A stretch of DNA of 19,671 nucleotides, taken from contig DDUX01000161.1 of NCBI GenBank assembly GCA_002345025.1, positions 1 through 19,671 on the forward strand, in the 5' to 3' direction. Position 1 is the stretch's first letter. Every line of letters starts with the position of its first letter. Origin of the DNA: Candidatus Accumulibacter iunctus (lineage in GTDB: Bacteria; Pseudomonadota; Gammaproteobacteria; Burkholderiales; Rhodocyclaceae). This document shows positions 7,946 to 15,063 of the stretch, piece after piece. The notes beneath the pieces were generated by a model. It was not told where the DNA came from, made no database searches, and saw nothing but the letters and a program-made list of their open reading frames with translations. Both the position numbers and the translations under genes were made by a program.

Positions 7946-9561
7946 TCCGCTTCGGCAAGCACCGGAATCTCTATCGACAGCTTCCGCCATTCCCGCTCGG
8001 CTTGCCCCTTCACGACAGAGTTGTTGGCCGGAGTCCCCTTCCGCCTGTGCATCTCGTTCAGGAGGCTGCGCAAGATCCTCGCCAGCCTGTGGGCAAGCAG
8101 GGGAGGCACTGCGTTGCCGACTTGCGTGTACTGCTCCGTGCGATTGCCCGAAAAGAAATAGTTGTCAGGGAAGGTCTGGAGGCGTGCGGCCTCCCTTACC
8201 GTGAGACTTCGGCACTGGGTGGGGTCGTAATGGATATAGTAGTGCCCATCCTTCGCAATATGTGCCACCACCGTGGTGGCGGGCTCGTTTCTGCACTGCA
8301 CGCGGAAGCGATCGTTGAACGGGATGGCTTCCGATCCCTGTTCAACATGAACATTGATGTGATCGGGAAGCAGGTTGGGAGGAAACATGTTCAGCCGTGG
8401 GGAATAACTCGTGGCATGAGCAAAGCTGGCCGAGAACAGGTAGCGGGCGAGATCGGATGCCATGTGGGCGCGTGCCTCATGCTGCAAGACTCCCTTCAAG
8501 CTGGGGTCATGCACCCATCGCTGCAGTTGGGTCGGTTTCTTGGGCCTTTTGCAGTCCCGCGAGACGAATGCACCGCCGCTCGTGGTGCTGGTCGCCGCAG
8601 TGCCAAAGGCGCGCATTGTCTCGATCATGGCAGACTCGTTTTCCGTCCGCCATCCCTTGACATAGGCAGGCGCAGCTTGGACAGCATTGCGCCAAGCCTC
8701 CACTGAGTCACCCCGCGACAGCCTGCTGCGGATTCGTGGAAGATCATCAATGGCGTGTCCGACCGTGACCGGTGGAGATACGGGTGTCAGCAAATTGTGC
8801 TGTGGGATGCCCAGACCCTTTCTGACCCCGAGCAGTATCACGCGGTGCCTGTTTTGGGGGATCCCGTAGCGCTCCGAAAGGATAAGGTAGTCGGCGGGTT
8901 CCAGCGAACCGCCCTCACCCCTCTTGGTAAAGGAGCGAATGTCGTATTCAAGACCATCCGTAGGCATGGATAGATCCGCAATGATCCTCTCGAACATCGG
9001 GTGGCCGGCGTGCTTCGATGAGAGCAGTCCCTTGACGTTCTCCATTACGAAGAGGGTGGGTCGATGCACTTGAATTATTCTCAGGTATTCCTTGTAGAGA
9101 AAGTGTTTTTCGTCCCTGTGAAAGTCGTTGTCCCTGGCGCGTCTGGAGCGCCCCGCCAAGGAATACGCCTGGCAGGGCGGGCCCCCGATGAGTACCCAGG
9201 TCTCCTGTCCTTTCAGGGCAACGCGAATCGCGCTGTCGATGCCGTTCTCATCCGACTTGCCCAGTTCCAGGCATCGCGCTTCAGCGGCAGCCTGGACGAA
9301 GGCACTTGCCACGGCAGGAATCCCGCGGAAAGTGCGTTCGTCCATCTCGCCCCTTAGGTAGCTGTAGTAGTGCCTTACATGGCTGGTGCCCCGCAGGAGC
9401 CTGAACAGGGCCCTGAGCGTGAGTGTGCGGTGTGCCACAGGGTCCTTTTCAATGGAAAGTCCGATCTCGAAGAATGGCTGGCGCTGGTGATCCCGCAGAG
9501 AGGCGAATCCCTCCGCGAGTCCACCCGGGCCGGCAAAGAGATCAATTACCGGGATCGCCAT
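7930..9561 (-). CDS. DNA (cytosine-5-)-methyltransferase
   Basis: This 543-residue enzyme has the ordered motifs of C5-cytosine DNA methyltransferases: motif I VIDLFAGPGGLAEGF (5-19, SAM binding), motif IV GGPPCQAYS with the catalytic Cys130, motif VI ENV (174-176), motif VIII QNRHR (236-240), motif IX LTVREAARLQTFPDNY (453-468) and motif X QVGNAVPP (480-487). The long segment between about 250 and 430 is the expected target-recognition region; the recognised sequence cannot be read from it. It would protect host DNA from the neighbouring restriction proteins, and Vsr would repair its deamination products. The ATG at 9561 is preceded by AAGG about 8 bases upstream. Its tail overlaps vsr tail-to-tail by 16 bases. 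It also sits downstream of, and in the same direction as, the HIT-HNH cassette, so read-through is possible. Confidence 0.94.
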   Translation of the reverse strand: MAIPVIDLFAGPGGLAEGFASLRDHQRQPFFEIGLSIEKDPVAHRTLTLRALFRLLRGTSHVRHYYSYLRGEMDERTFRGIPAVASAFVQAAAEARCLELGKSDENGIDSAIRVALKGQETWVLIGGPPCQAYSLAGRSRRARDNDFHRDEKHFLYKEYLRIIQVHRPTLFVMENVKGLLSSKHAGHPMFERIIADLSMPTDGLEYDIRSFTKRGEGGSLEPADYLILSERYGIPQNRHRVILLGVRKGLGIPQHNLLTPVSPPVTVGHAIDDLPRIRSRLSRGDSVEAWRNAVQAAPAYVKGWRTENESAMIETMRAFGTAATSTTSGGAFVSRDCKRPKKPTQLQRWVHDPSLKGVLQHEARAHMASDLARYLFSASFAHATSYSPRLNMFPPNLLPDHINVHVEQGSEAIPFNDRFRVQCRNEPATTVVAHIAKDGHYYIHYDPTQCRSLTVREAARLQTFPDNYFFSGNRTEQYTQVGNAVPPLLAHRLARILRSLLNEMHRRKGTPANNSVVKGQAEREWRKLSIEIPVLAEADQPVT

Positions 9562-10124
9562 GCCCTACCTTGTGGAAAGTCGCGTTTTGGGTGATCCTCC
9601 TTGAGCGTGCTCGTGGCACAGGGAGACGGCGCAAGTTCGTACGGAAAAGGAGCCCCTCGCCCTCTACTTGACGCCGAGGGCCCGAGTGCTGCCCTTGCGG
9701 TCACGCAAGAGCGTTTTGTCCCCACGCCACGGGACGGGCCGGTGGCGCCAAGCCTTGCAGGGCCGCAGCATGATTGATCACGGTGGAATTCGAGAGTACC
9801 GAACGTCGGGATCCGAATTCGGCGCTGCACCTCATCGGCCGGCTTGTCGGCGCTGCCGAGTGAGGCGATGCAACGCGCGAGCATGGGCCGGGGCTGCGGG
9901 CCGACTACGCAGCCGACGTGGAGGTTCGAAATGAGTTGCCGCATGCTCAGCAGAGCATAGATGTCCTGGGCGCTGAACCCCAGGCCAGGCCGTTCATATT
10001 GCGGGCCGACCATCTCTCCCGCGTTGCTGCTCGGGATCAGTCTCAGGCTGTGGGCTGCCCCAGCTCGTCTGGTGTGGGCCAGGCAGCGAGTCGGAATGGG
10101 TTGTAACGTCAGGATGGTGATCAT
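9546..10124 (-). CDS. Unknown-family protein coupled to the HNH gene; possible frameshift in the second half
   Basis: An open frame of 192 residues starts at the ATG at 10124, inside an ATGA overlap with the HNH stop and 12-21 bases after a GGGAAGAGG stretch, so it looks translationally coupled. The first 115 residues look coding, with sensible codon use and protein-like segments such as LRLIPSSNAGEMVGPQYERPG (28 on) and NLHVGCVVGPQPRP (67-80). I do not recognise the family and propose no function. From about residue 116 (near 9780) the frame turns Cys/Ser/Arg-rich and stops looking coding, and it runs 16 bases into the methyltransferase gene. The +1 frame from the same place reads INHAAALQGLAPP and on to a stop at 9701, which would give about 140 residues and leave a normal gap before the methyltransferase. 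Either the gene is frameshifted or the true C-terminus is unusual. Confidence 0.5.
   Translation of the reverse strand: MITILTLQPIPTRCLAHTRRAGAAHSLRLIPSSNAGEMVGPQYERPGLGFSAQDIYALLSMRQLISNLHVGCVVGPQPRPMLARCIASLGSADKPADEVQRRIRIPTFGTLEFHRDQSCCGPARLGATGPSRGVGTKRSCVTARAALGPSASSRGRGAPFPYELAPSPCATSTLKEDHPKRDFPQGRAWRSR
9694..9709 (-). terminator. Hairpin downstream of the unknown third gene's coding-like part
   Basis: CTTGCG and CGCAAG form a perfect 6-base stem with a 4-base loop. The loop holds the TGA (9703-9701) that would end the unknown gene if a +1 shift occurs near 9780. There is no T-run. It may mark the natural end of the HIT-HNH cassette and separate it from the methyltransferase gene. 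Confidence 0.28.
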
Positions 10125-11038
10125 GGGCCGGCTGATCCTCTTCCCGGTTTCTTGAATACCTCTTCCCTGTGCCAGTTGAGGAATTCGGCCTGCGGGAAAT
10201 ACTCCCGGGCCTGTGGCAGGATCAAAGCGGCGCCCTGGTATGACAGGAATCGTCTGGTGGTTTCGTCGTTCCCATTGAGATGCTGGCTGAAGACGATCTG
10301 GTAGGCTTCGGGAAGCACGGTGAATACACCGAGGTCGAACACCTTGTGGTGGAGTGAGCAGAGGGCGATACCATTTGGAATCTCGTCCGGACCCTTTGCC
10401 TGAAACCATTGGATGTGAGCGGCTTCAAGGCCGACCGTCTGTCGCCCGAGGCGAAGATCATGGCCGCAGACGCCGCAGCGGTATTGATAGGCACAAAGGA
10501 CCTTCTCGCGGAACGCGGGGTCGCGACGGCGACGCTGCTCGCCGCGTGGCGATTCGTCGGCGATATCTGGTGGCAGGCCCGCCGCCGCCAGCACATCGCT
10601 GCGGATGGATTCCGGGAAGTGCGCATCGGCGATGCGGGAGGCGATCGTGGCGGCCAGTCCGGGGTCGCCCGCCAAGGCTGCGCGCAAAGCCTTAGGGAAC
10701 CCTCCCAGCACGTGGCTCTTGCGGAGCTCTGCAAGGGTCGGGGTTGCTGCAGCAGGGCGAGCCAGTAGTTCCGGCGGTCCATCGAGCTGCCAGAGACCAT
10801 CGGTCTGGAGGTGCCAGAAGGGGTTGTGACGGGTCTGGCTCGATCCGGCCGGTCCGAACTCCTCTAAGAGTTCCTTGAGGCGTGGTTCGGCCATGTTCCA
10901 ATCCACCATCGCAGCGTCTCCATTCAGGACCCTCGCCAGCGCATACAGGACGAGGAGTGGCTTGTGCACTGCCCGTCTGTCGCCGCGCTGCCATACTCGA
11001 ATGCGGTCGAATGCGTGAATGATCTCATCTCTGTTCAT
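10121..11038 (-). CDS. SBD-like HNH endonuclease (putative phosphorothioate-dependent type IV restriction enzyme)
   Basis: This 305-residue protein has an N-terminal region like the sulfur-binding domain of ScoMcrA-type enzymes: KPLLVLYALARVLNG (26-40), then HNPFWHLQTDGLWQL (71-85) and GGFPKAL (112-118). The C-terminal HNH domain shows CGVCG (Cys188, Cys191), LEAAHIQ (His208), NGIALCSLHHKVFD (Asn222, Cys227, His230-231), a zinc-bound beta-beta-alpha metal nuclease site with all key residues present. Relatives bind phosphorothioate-modified DNA and cut nearby, destroying incoming modified DNA. No SRA domain is visible, so 5-methylcytosine sensing is not expected. No dnd or ssp genes are in the window, in line with a host that lacks this modification. 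It overlaps the HIT gene upstream and the unknown gene downstream by ATGA junctions, so the three are probably one transcript. The exact target is inferred from family resemblance. Confidence 0.85.
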   Translation of the reverse strand: MNRDEIIHAFDRIRVWQRGDRRAVHKPLLVLYALARVLNGDAAMVDWNMAEPRLKELLEEFGPAGSSQTRHNPFWHLQTDGLWQLDGPPELLARPAAATPTLAELRKSHVLGGFPKALRAALAGDPGLAATIASRIADAHFPESIRSDVLAAAGLPPDIADESPRGEQRRRRDPAFREKVLCAYQYRCGVCGHDLRLGRQTVGLEAAHIQWFQAKGPDEIPNGIALCSLHHKVFDLGVFTVLPEAYQIVFSQHLNGNDETTRRFLSYQGAALILPQAREYFPQAEFLNWHREEVFKKPGRGSAGP

Positions 11039-11421
11039 GACCAGTACTTCGCCTTGCCGGGCAGCACCCAGCGTACACCACCGCGTGGATCGTCGTGGTC
11101 ACCGATGTAGCGGGGGATCAGATGAATGTGCAGCTGGGGAACTGTCTGCCCAGCCGCAAGCCCATCATCGATCCCGATGTTGTAGCCGTCCAGTGCGTGG
11201 TCGCATCTAAGCGCTACCTGCGCCCGATCCAGGAGCCGCACGATGCTGGCCCGTTCCTCTTGGGTGACCGAGAAGAATGAAGCAACATGGCGTCGAGGAA
11301 CGATCAGGGTGTGCCCTTGCGATACCGGGAAAGCGTCGCGTACGACCAAGGCCAAGTCGTCTTCATCCACGACCCGTGACTCTGGGAGGCTACAGAATGG
11401 GCACGACCAAGCGGGAGGCAC
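11035..11421 (-). CDS. HIT-family nucleotide-binding protein
   Basis: The protein shows a CPFC pair at the N-terminus (residues 7-10), FPVSQGHTLIVPRRH (31-45) and the HIT motif region QTVPQLHIHLIPRY (92-105). HIT proteins cleave nucleotide-phosphate links such as dinucleoside polyphosphates or AMP-lysine/phosphoramidates through the middle His of HxHxH. Here the motif reads QLHIH: the first His is Gln, while the catalytic middle His and the last His remain, so activity is possible. The start is uncertain. GTG at 11421 gives 128 residues, puts CPFC near the N-terminus as usual and has GAGAGA 9 bases upstream. An in-frame GTG at 11493 would add 24 residues without a ribosome site. The stop overlaps the HNH ATG as ATGA. 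Its role beside a type IV nuclease is unknown. Confidence 0.85.
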   Translation of the reverse strand: MPPAWSCPFCSLPESRVVDEDDLALVVRDAFPVSQGHTLIVPRRHVASFFSVTQEERASIVRLLDRAQVALRCDHALDGYNIGIDDGLAAGQTVPQLHIHLIPRYIGDHDDPRGGVRWVLPGKAKYWS

Positions 11422-11541
11422 GACGCTGTCTCTCGTTTCAGTGGCAAGGGTTTCTGGCGAAGAGAAGCGATTGTCGCCGAAAAAGGGCCGCACGGCAGCA
11501 CCAGTCTCGACAATTCGCTCGGTTCCGCGAATCTGGAGCGA

Positions 11542-11829
11542 TCAGCCACAACGAGCAGGGAGACGGCGACGCCCCCGACCGCCGCTCTCCTGATGCGGGA
11601 TGGTGACAACTTCTCCATGAGAGAGGTGGTATGGCTTGCGTACCTTCTCGGCGCTTGCCGGCGCATCCACGGTCTGCACACGGATCAGGACCGGCCGCTT
11701 CTGCGCGACAGCGGCACGAGCGCCAGCTTGAGCGGCTGCATGAGGTGCCGAGGGTGTCCTGGCGGTCACCGAACCTCCTGTCCTTCCAGCGCCACTGCCG
11801 GCCGATGCCGGCAGGCCAACCACAGCCAA
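11542..11829 (-). CDS. Possible small protein of unknown function
   Basis: A 95-residue open frame starts at a TTG 33 bases after the NERD-ATPase stop and ends about 120 bases before the HIT start, all on the same strand. The middle (KRPVLIRVQTVDAPASAEK then VRKPYHLSHGEVVTIPHQ) looks protein-like, while the N-terminus is low-complexity Ala/Gly/Ser and the C-terminus is Arg-rich. The start is poor: GGGAGG lies 14 bases upstream of the TTG and there is no ATG. It may be a real small gene, a gene remnant or chance. I do not recognise it. The rest of 11422-11861 shows no other gene I can support. Confidence 0.28.
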   Translation of the reverse strand: MAVVGLPASAGSGAGRTGGSVTARTPSAPHAAAQAGARAAVAQKRPVLIRVQTVDAPASAEKVRKPYHLSHGEVVTIPHQESGGRGRRRLPARCG

Positions 11830-11861
11830 GCCCGGGCGATGAGCCTCCCGCAGAAAATCGC

Positions 11862-13496
11862 TCAGCCCATGCGCTCGAGCAGCCGCGCGGCGGACCTCTC
11901 GTGCACGACAAGGATCAGCTTCATCGAGCTGCGCGTCGCGCCAACGAATAGCTTGCGCACGGCCTGGTCGTCAAGCGTCTCGAAGTCGATCTCGGCCAGG
12001 ATCACCGCCGGCGCGGACTGGCCCTTGAAGCGGTAGACCGATTCGACCAGCACGTCGCCATCCGTGTAGACCGGCTGCCCGAAGAGATCGTAGTCACCGG
12101 TGAAGTGGCGCAGGCTGGTCTGGCCGAGCCGGTCGAGGGCCATCAACTGCGACCGCTCGCGGCCGTGGTAGCTGACGATGGCGAGGTCGTGCTTCCTGAA
12201 GCCCGCCGAGTAGCAGATGCGGATGGCTTCCTTGACGCGCGCGAGCAGGCCGGCGGTGTCGGCATAGTCGAGGCACTCGATCTCGTCGGCGGCGATCGGC
12301 GAGGCGGCCTCGATCGCGGGTTCGCCGGGGAGCAGGCGACGCAGCAGTTCGACGACAGGCCGCGGGCTGCGGTAGTTGCTCTGCGAGCGCAGCGTCACCC
12401 AGCCCGGCAGCGGCGTCGGCGGGCGCCCGTAGAGGTTCTGCATCGGGTCCTCCAGCCAGAGGAGGCGCGCATCGGCCCGGGCGTGGCGGAAGATGGAATC
12501 GCGCCACGTCTCGGAGATGTCCTGGCCCTCGTCGACGATGATCGTGTCGAAGACGAAGGCGGCGCCCACCGGCAGCGCCGCGGCGCGTTGCTGCAGGCGC
12601 TCGAAGGCGTCGGGTGCGCTGAAGTCCGGCGTCTCGCCGGCGTCGCGCAGCCGCTGGTTGCAGAGCTGGTGGTAGGTGCAGGCAAGGCCGCCGGGCGGGA
12701 CGATGCGGTTGAAATGATCGGCCAGCGGGCGGTTGAAGCAGACGTAGAGTGGTCGCTTGCCGGCTTCGATGGTGGCGCGGTATTCGGCCAGCGCGAGCTG
12801 CGTCTTGCCCGAGCCGGCCGTGCCGGTGATGCGCAGCCGGAAGGGCTCGAATTCGAGCCGCCGCGCCCACTGGGCAAGGCCGCCGGAAACCCGCGTGACC
12901 AGGTTGCGGGCATGCCCCATCAGCGCGCTGACGTCGGTGTCGAGCTGGATCAGGTCGCGCAGGAAGGCGTGGATTTTCGGCGTGGCGGGCGTCTTCGCCT
13001 GCGCCGGCAGCAGTTCCTGGATGATGCGGCAGAGGTGCTCGCGCGCGCTGGCGTCGACGATCCGCTCGCGAGCGAGGCCGGCGGTTTCCGGGTTCCTGAC
13101 CGTGTAATCCGGGCAGTAGAGCAGGGCGTCGGTGTGCACCGAGGGGATGTCGGCGCGGCTGGCGAGCTTGCCGCGCAGGTTGCCGACCATGCGCGAGATC
13201 TGCACGGGCACGCTCTTCGACCGACCGGGGTACTGTTTGACGAGCCCCGCGGCGGTTTCGCCGAGGAAGCCGCTCTTCTGTTCGATCAGCAGGATGTCGC
13301 CGGCGAGGTTGACCACGGCGAAGTCGATCTCGCCGAAAATGGCGTGGCGCCCTTCGGTCGCGGTCCAGTGCACGGCGTGATACACCGAATACGCCTCGGG
13401 CAGGCCGTCGGCGAGAATGGCGAGGGTTTCGATCTCGCGCTGCGCGCCTCCGGTGACCGAGAGTTCGCGCCAGCCGTCGGGGATGATGCGGGCCAT
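11862..13496 (-). CDS. NERD-domain superfamily I helicase-like ATPase
   Basis: This 544-residue protein starts with a NERD-type nuclease-related domain: AQREIETLAIL (18-28), FGEIDFAVVN (54-63) and ILLIEQKSG (68-76), which keep the Asp and Glu-x-Lys of a PD-(D/E)XK-like site. It continues into a UvrD/Rep-like motor: Walker A GTAGSGKT (225-232), Walker B with DEGQD (322-326), QSNYRSP (372-378), YRFKGQSAPAVIL (488-500) and LFVGATRS near 516-523. The combination suggests an ATP-driven DNA or RNA helicase with a tethered nuclease; a role in repair or phage defence is inference. The ATG at 13496 has AGGAGA 8 bases upstream. It is GC-rich like the right half of the window. The divergent DUF2442 gene starts 159 bases away. 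Two very long open frames overlap it in other frames and are composition artefacts. Confidence 0.88.
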   Translation of the reverse strand: MARIIPDGWRELSVTGGAQREIETLAILADGLPEAYSVYHAVHWTATEGRHAIFGEIDFAVVNLAGDILLIEQKSGFLGETAAGLVKQYPGRSKSVPVQISRMVGNLRGKLASRADIPSVHTDALLYCPDYTVRNPETAGLARERIVDASAREHLCRIIQELLPAQAKTPATPKIHAFLRDLIQLDTDVSALMGHARNLVTRVSGGLAQWARRLEFEPFRLRITGTAGSGKTQLALAEYRATIEAGKRPLYVCFNRPLADHFNRIVPPGGLACTYHQLCNQRLRDAGETPDFSAPDAFERLQQRAAALPVGAAFVFDTIIVDEGQDISETWRDSIFRHARADARLLWLEDPMQNLYGRPPTPLPGWVTLRSQSNYRSPRPVVELLRRLLPGEPAIEAASPIAADEIECLDYADTAGLLARVKEAIRICYSAGFRKHDLAIVSYHGRERSQLMALDRLGQTSLRHFTGDYDLFGQPVYTDGDVLVESVYRFKGQSAPAVILAEIDFETLDDQAVRKLFVGATRSSMKLILVVHERSAARLLERMG

Positions 13497-13655
13497 GCGG
13501 GGTCTCCTGCCGAGCGCTGTCTGTCAGCACGGGATGGTACGGCAGGTCGGGGCGATCGGTGCACTCCGCCGGCAACCGCGGTCTGGCGCCCGGGGATTTA
13601 CGGGAAATCGAGCGGTTTGTCTTTGAAAACGAACAACCATTGATCGGCAGATACC

Positions 13656-13919
13656 ATGATCACTGAAACCGAACTTGTGGCCATCAGGGCCTGGTCTGAA
13701 AAGAGGTTCATCTATCTCGAACTGACCGACGGAAGGGTATTCGGTTTTCCGGCAGACCGTTTTCGCATTCTTTGCCAGGCGTCTGACGATCAGCTCAAGG
13801 AGGTTCGGGTCGAAGTCGATGGACATGCGCTGCGCTGGGAAGAGCTTGACGAAGACCTGACCGTCGCCGGTGTCGTTGCGGGAAGATTTCAACTTCCCCT
13901 GCCCAGACAGGTGGCCTGA
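13656..13919 (+). CDS. DUF2442-like small protein
   Basis: The 87-residue product resembles DUF2442 proteins: IYLELTDGRVFGFPADRF (34-51), then LRWEELDEDLTVAGVVAG near 59-76, matching the family pattern of a 'DGR...P..RFP.L' strand region followed by 'hWp.lDEDisv.gll.G'. The family is small, often adjacent to DUF4160 and suspected of toxin-antitoxin-like roles, but no DUF4160 gene is seen here, so the function is open. It is divergent from the NERD-ATPase gene. No strong ribosome site is visible before the ATG. Confidence 0.8.
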   Translation: MITETELVAIRAWSEKRFIYLELTDGRVFGFPADRFRILCQASDDQLKEVRVEVDGHALRWEELDEDLTVAGVVAGRFQLPLPRQVA

Positions 13920-13937
13920 TCCAGCACGCAGGGCAAG

Positions 13938-13979
13938 GTGACGTTCCGGTCACACGAAGGCGCTCGCCCGATGAGCGCC
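13938..13979 (+). terminator. Two adjacent hairpins after the DUF2442 gene
   Basis: GTGAC/GTCAC (13938-13953, 6-base loop) and GGCGCTC/GAGCGCC (13959-13979, 7-base loop) are perfect inverted repeats starting 19 bases after the stop codon. Neither has a T-run. They may end or stabilise the DUF2442 transcript. The remainder of 13920-14186 shows nothing else I can name. Confidence 0.35.
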
Positions 13980-14186
13980 GCTGCCGGAGGTTGTGAATCA
14001 ATCCACTGCGCCACCGATCTGCGGCGCGGCCCACGCGCTCACGCCCACGGCCGGCTGGCTACGGCGGCGCACAACATGCTGCGCAACACCCCGCCTTCGC
14101 CTTCGTCTGCCCATCTGGCAGGCCTCGTCGTTCGCTCGCTCGCGCCGGTCATCCCCGACTGCTCGCGCCGGTTCCGTCGCGGCCGC

Positions 14187-14987
14187 TCAGACGACGTCCG
14201 GAAACGATCGCAGCAGTTCGGCGCAACGGCTGTCGACGTCGGGTCGGCGATAGTCGCCGACGAGGCTCTCGGGGCTTTCGTTGCCGCGCAGCAGCCGCGC
14301 GTCGAGCGGGGTCGGTTCGGCGAGGCCGAAGGCCGAGTAGTAGTCGGCGAACTTGAGGCTCGAGCGGATGTTGTCGGAAATGATCATGCGCCGGTTCGGG
14401 ACGTCGAGCGCGTCGCTGATGATCAGTCCGTGCAGGCTCGATGACAGCACCAGCGCGCAGGACAGCACCTCGTGCAGGATTTCGTCGATCGGCGCGAAGA
14501 CGTTGATCAGCCGCGCGCCGGGTTTGCGCAGCACCTCGGCGACGGCGGCGCTCTCCTGGTCGACGAAATGCGGGATGACGCCGAGCGCGTGCCGTTTCGG
14601 CGGCCGCGGCCGGCCGCTCCAGTAGTGGCCGACGAGCAGTCCGGGGTCGCCGAGCGCTGTCTCCTGGCCGCCGCCGGCGATGGCGGCCAGCGTGTGGCGG
14701 CCGCGGACGGCGTGATAGTGGTGGCGGCCGGGGAATCGCTCGCTGGCGTCGCCGGCGCCGCTGCCCCAGATGTGCAGACGGCGCGGCAGCAGGAATCGCC
14801 GCGCCTGTCGTTCCCGCTTCAGGATCGTCCCGATGGCGAGCATGTCGGCGCTGGCGACCGGCGCATGCACCACCGGCCGCCCCGACACCATGCCGACGAT
14901 CAATGGCGACAGCCAGTCGCCAAAATTCTGCCGGGTGGGATCATCGCGGCCTTCGCCCTGCCACCAGTAGAGTCTGATCGGCTTCAA
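14187..14987 (-). CDS. Polysaccharide pyruvyl transferase-family protein
   Basis: The 266-residue protein fits the polysaccharide pyruvyl transferase family (PF04230, CsaB/WcaK-like). It has QNFGDWLSPLIV at 20-31, a segment LAIGTILKRE and WGSGAG in the middle, and the diagnostic SSSLHGLIISDAL near 187-199 followed by PNRRMI. Members add pyruvate ketals to sugars of cell-wall or capsular polymers, using phosphoenolpyruvate, or act as related glycan-modifying enzymes. The length is on the short side for the family. It follows the SAM methyltransferase gene by 76 bases on the same strand, so the pair may form a small glycan-modification operon. The acceptor sugar cannot be deduced. No signal peptide is seen, so it probably acts in the cytoplasm. 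Confidence 0.82.
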   Translation of the reverse strand: MKPIRLYWWQGEGRDDPTRQNFGDWLSPLIVGMVSGRPVVHAPVASADMLAIGTILKRERQARRFLLPRRLHIWGSGAGDASERFPGRHHYHAVRGRHTLAAIAGGGQETALGDPGLLVGHYWSGRPRPPKRHALGVIPHFVDQESAAVAEVLRKPGARLINVFAPIDEILHEVLSCALVLSSSLHGLIISDALDVPNRRMIISDNIRSSLKFADYYSAFGLAEPTPLDARLLRGNESPESLVGDYRRPDVDSRCAELLRSFPDVV

Positions 14988-15063
14988 GAGTCGGTTTCCC
15001 GCCTGTTTCTTCGTTCGTCGCCGCTCGCCGTGCGGGCAGTCGGCCGGCCAGCCGGCCGCCCTC

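Noticed and set aside
7343..7990. A 215-residue minus-strand frame across vsr, bridging the methyltransferase and the GHKL ATPase
   Set aside because: It would make the strand uniform, but its product has no motif, while the plus strand encodes a complete Vsr protein.
182..9561. BREX, DISARM or Dnd identity for the main locus
   Set aside because: No PglZ, BrxC, DrmA/B/C or DndB-H-like proteins are visible; the GHKL-Z1-PD-(D/E)XK-AIPR set is a different neighbourhood.
12094..13643. Two ~500-residue open frames, one on each strand, overlapping the NERD-ATPase gene
   Set aside because: Their products are Arg/Ala/Pro- or Ala/Val/Gly-rich without motifs, as expected for shadow frames in GC-rich DNA. 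The NERD-ATPase frame has all the family motifs.
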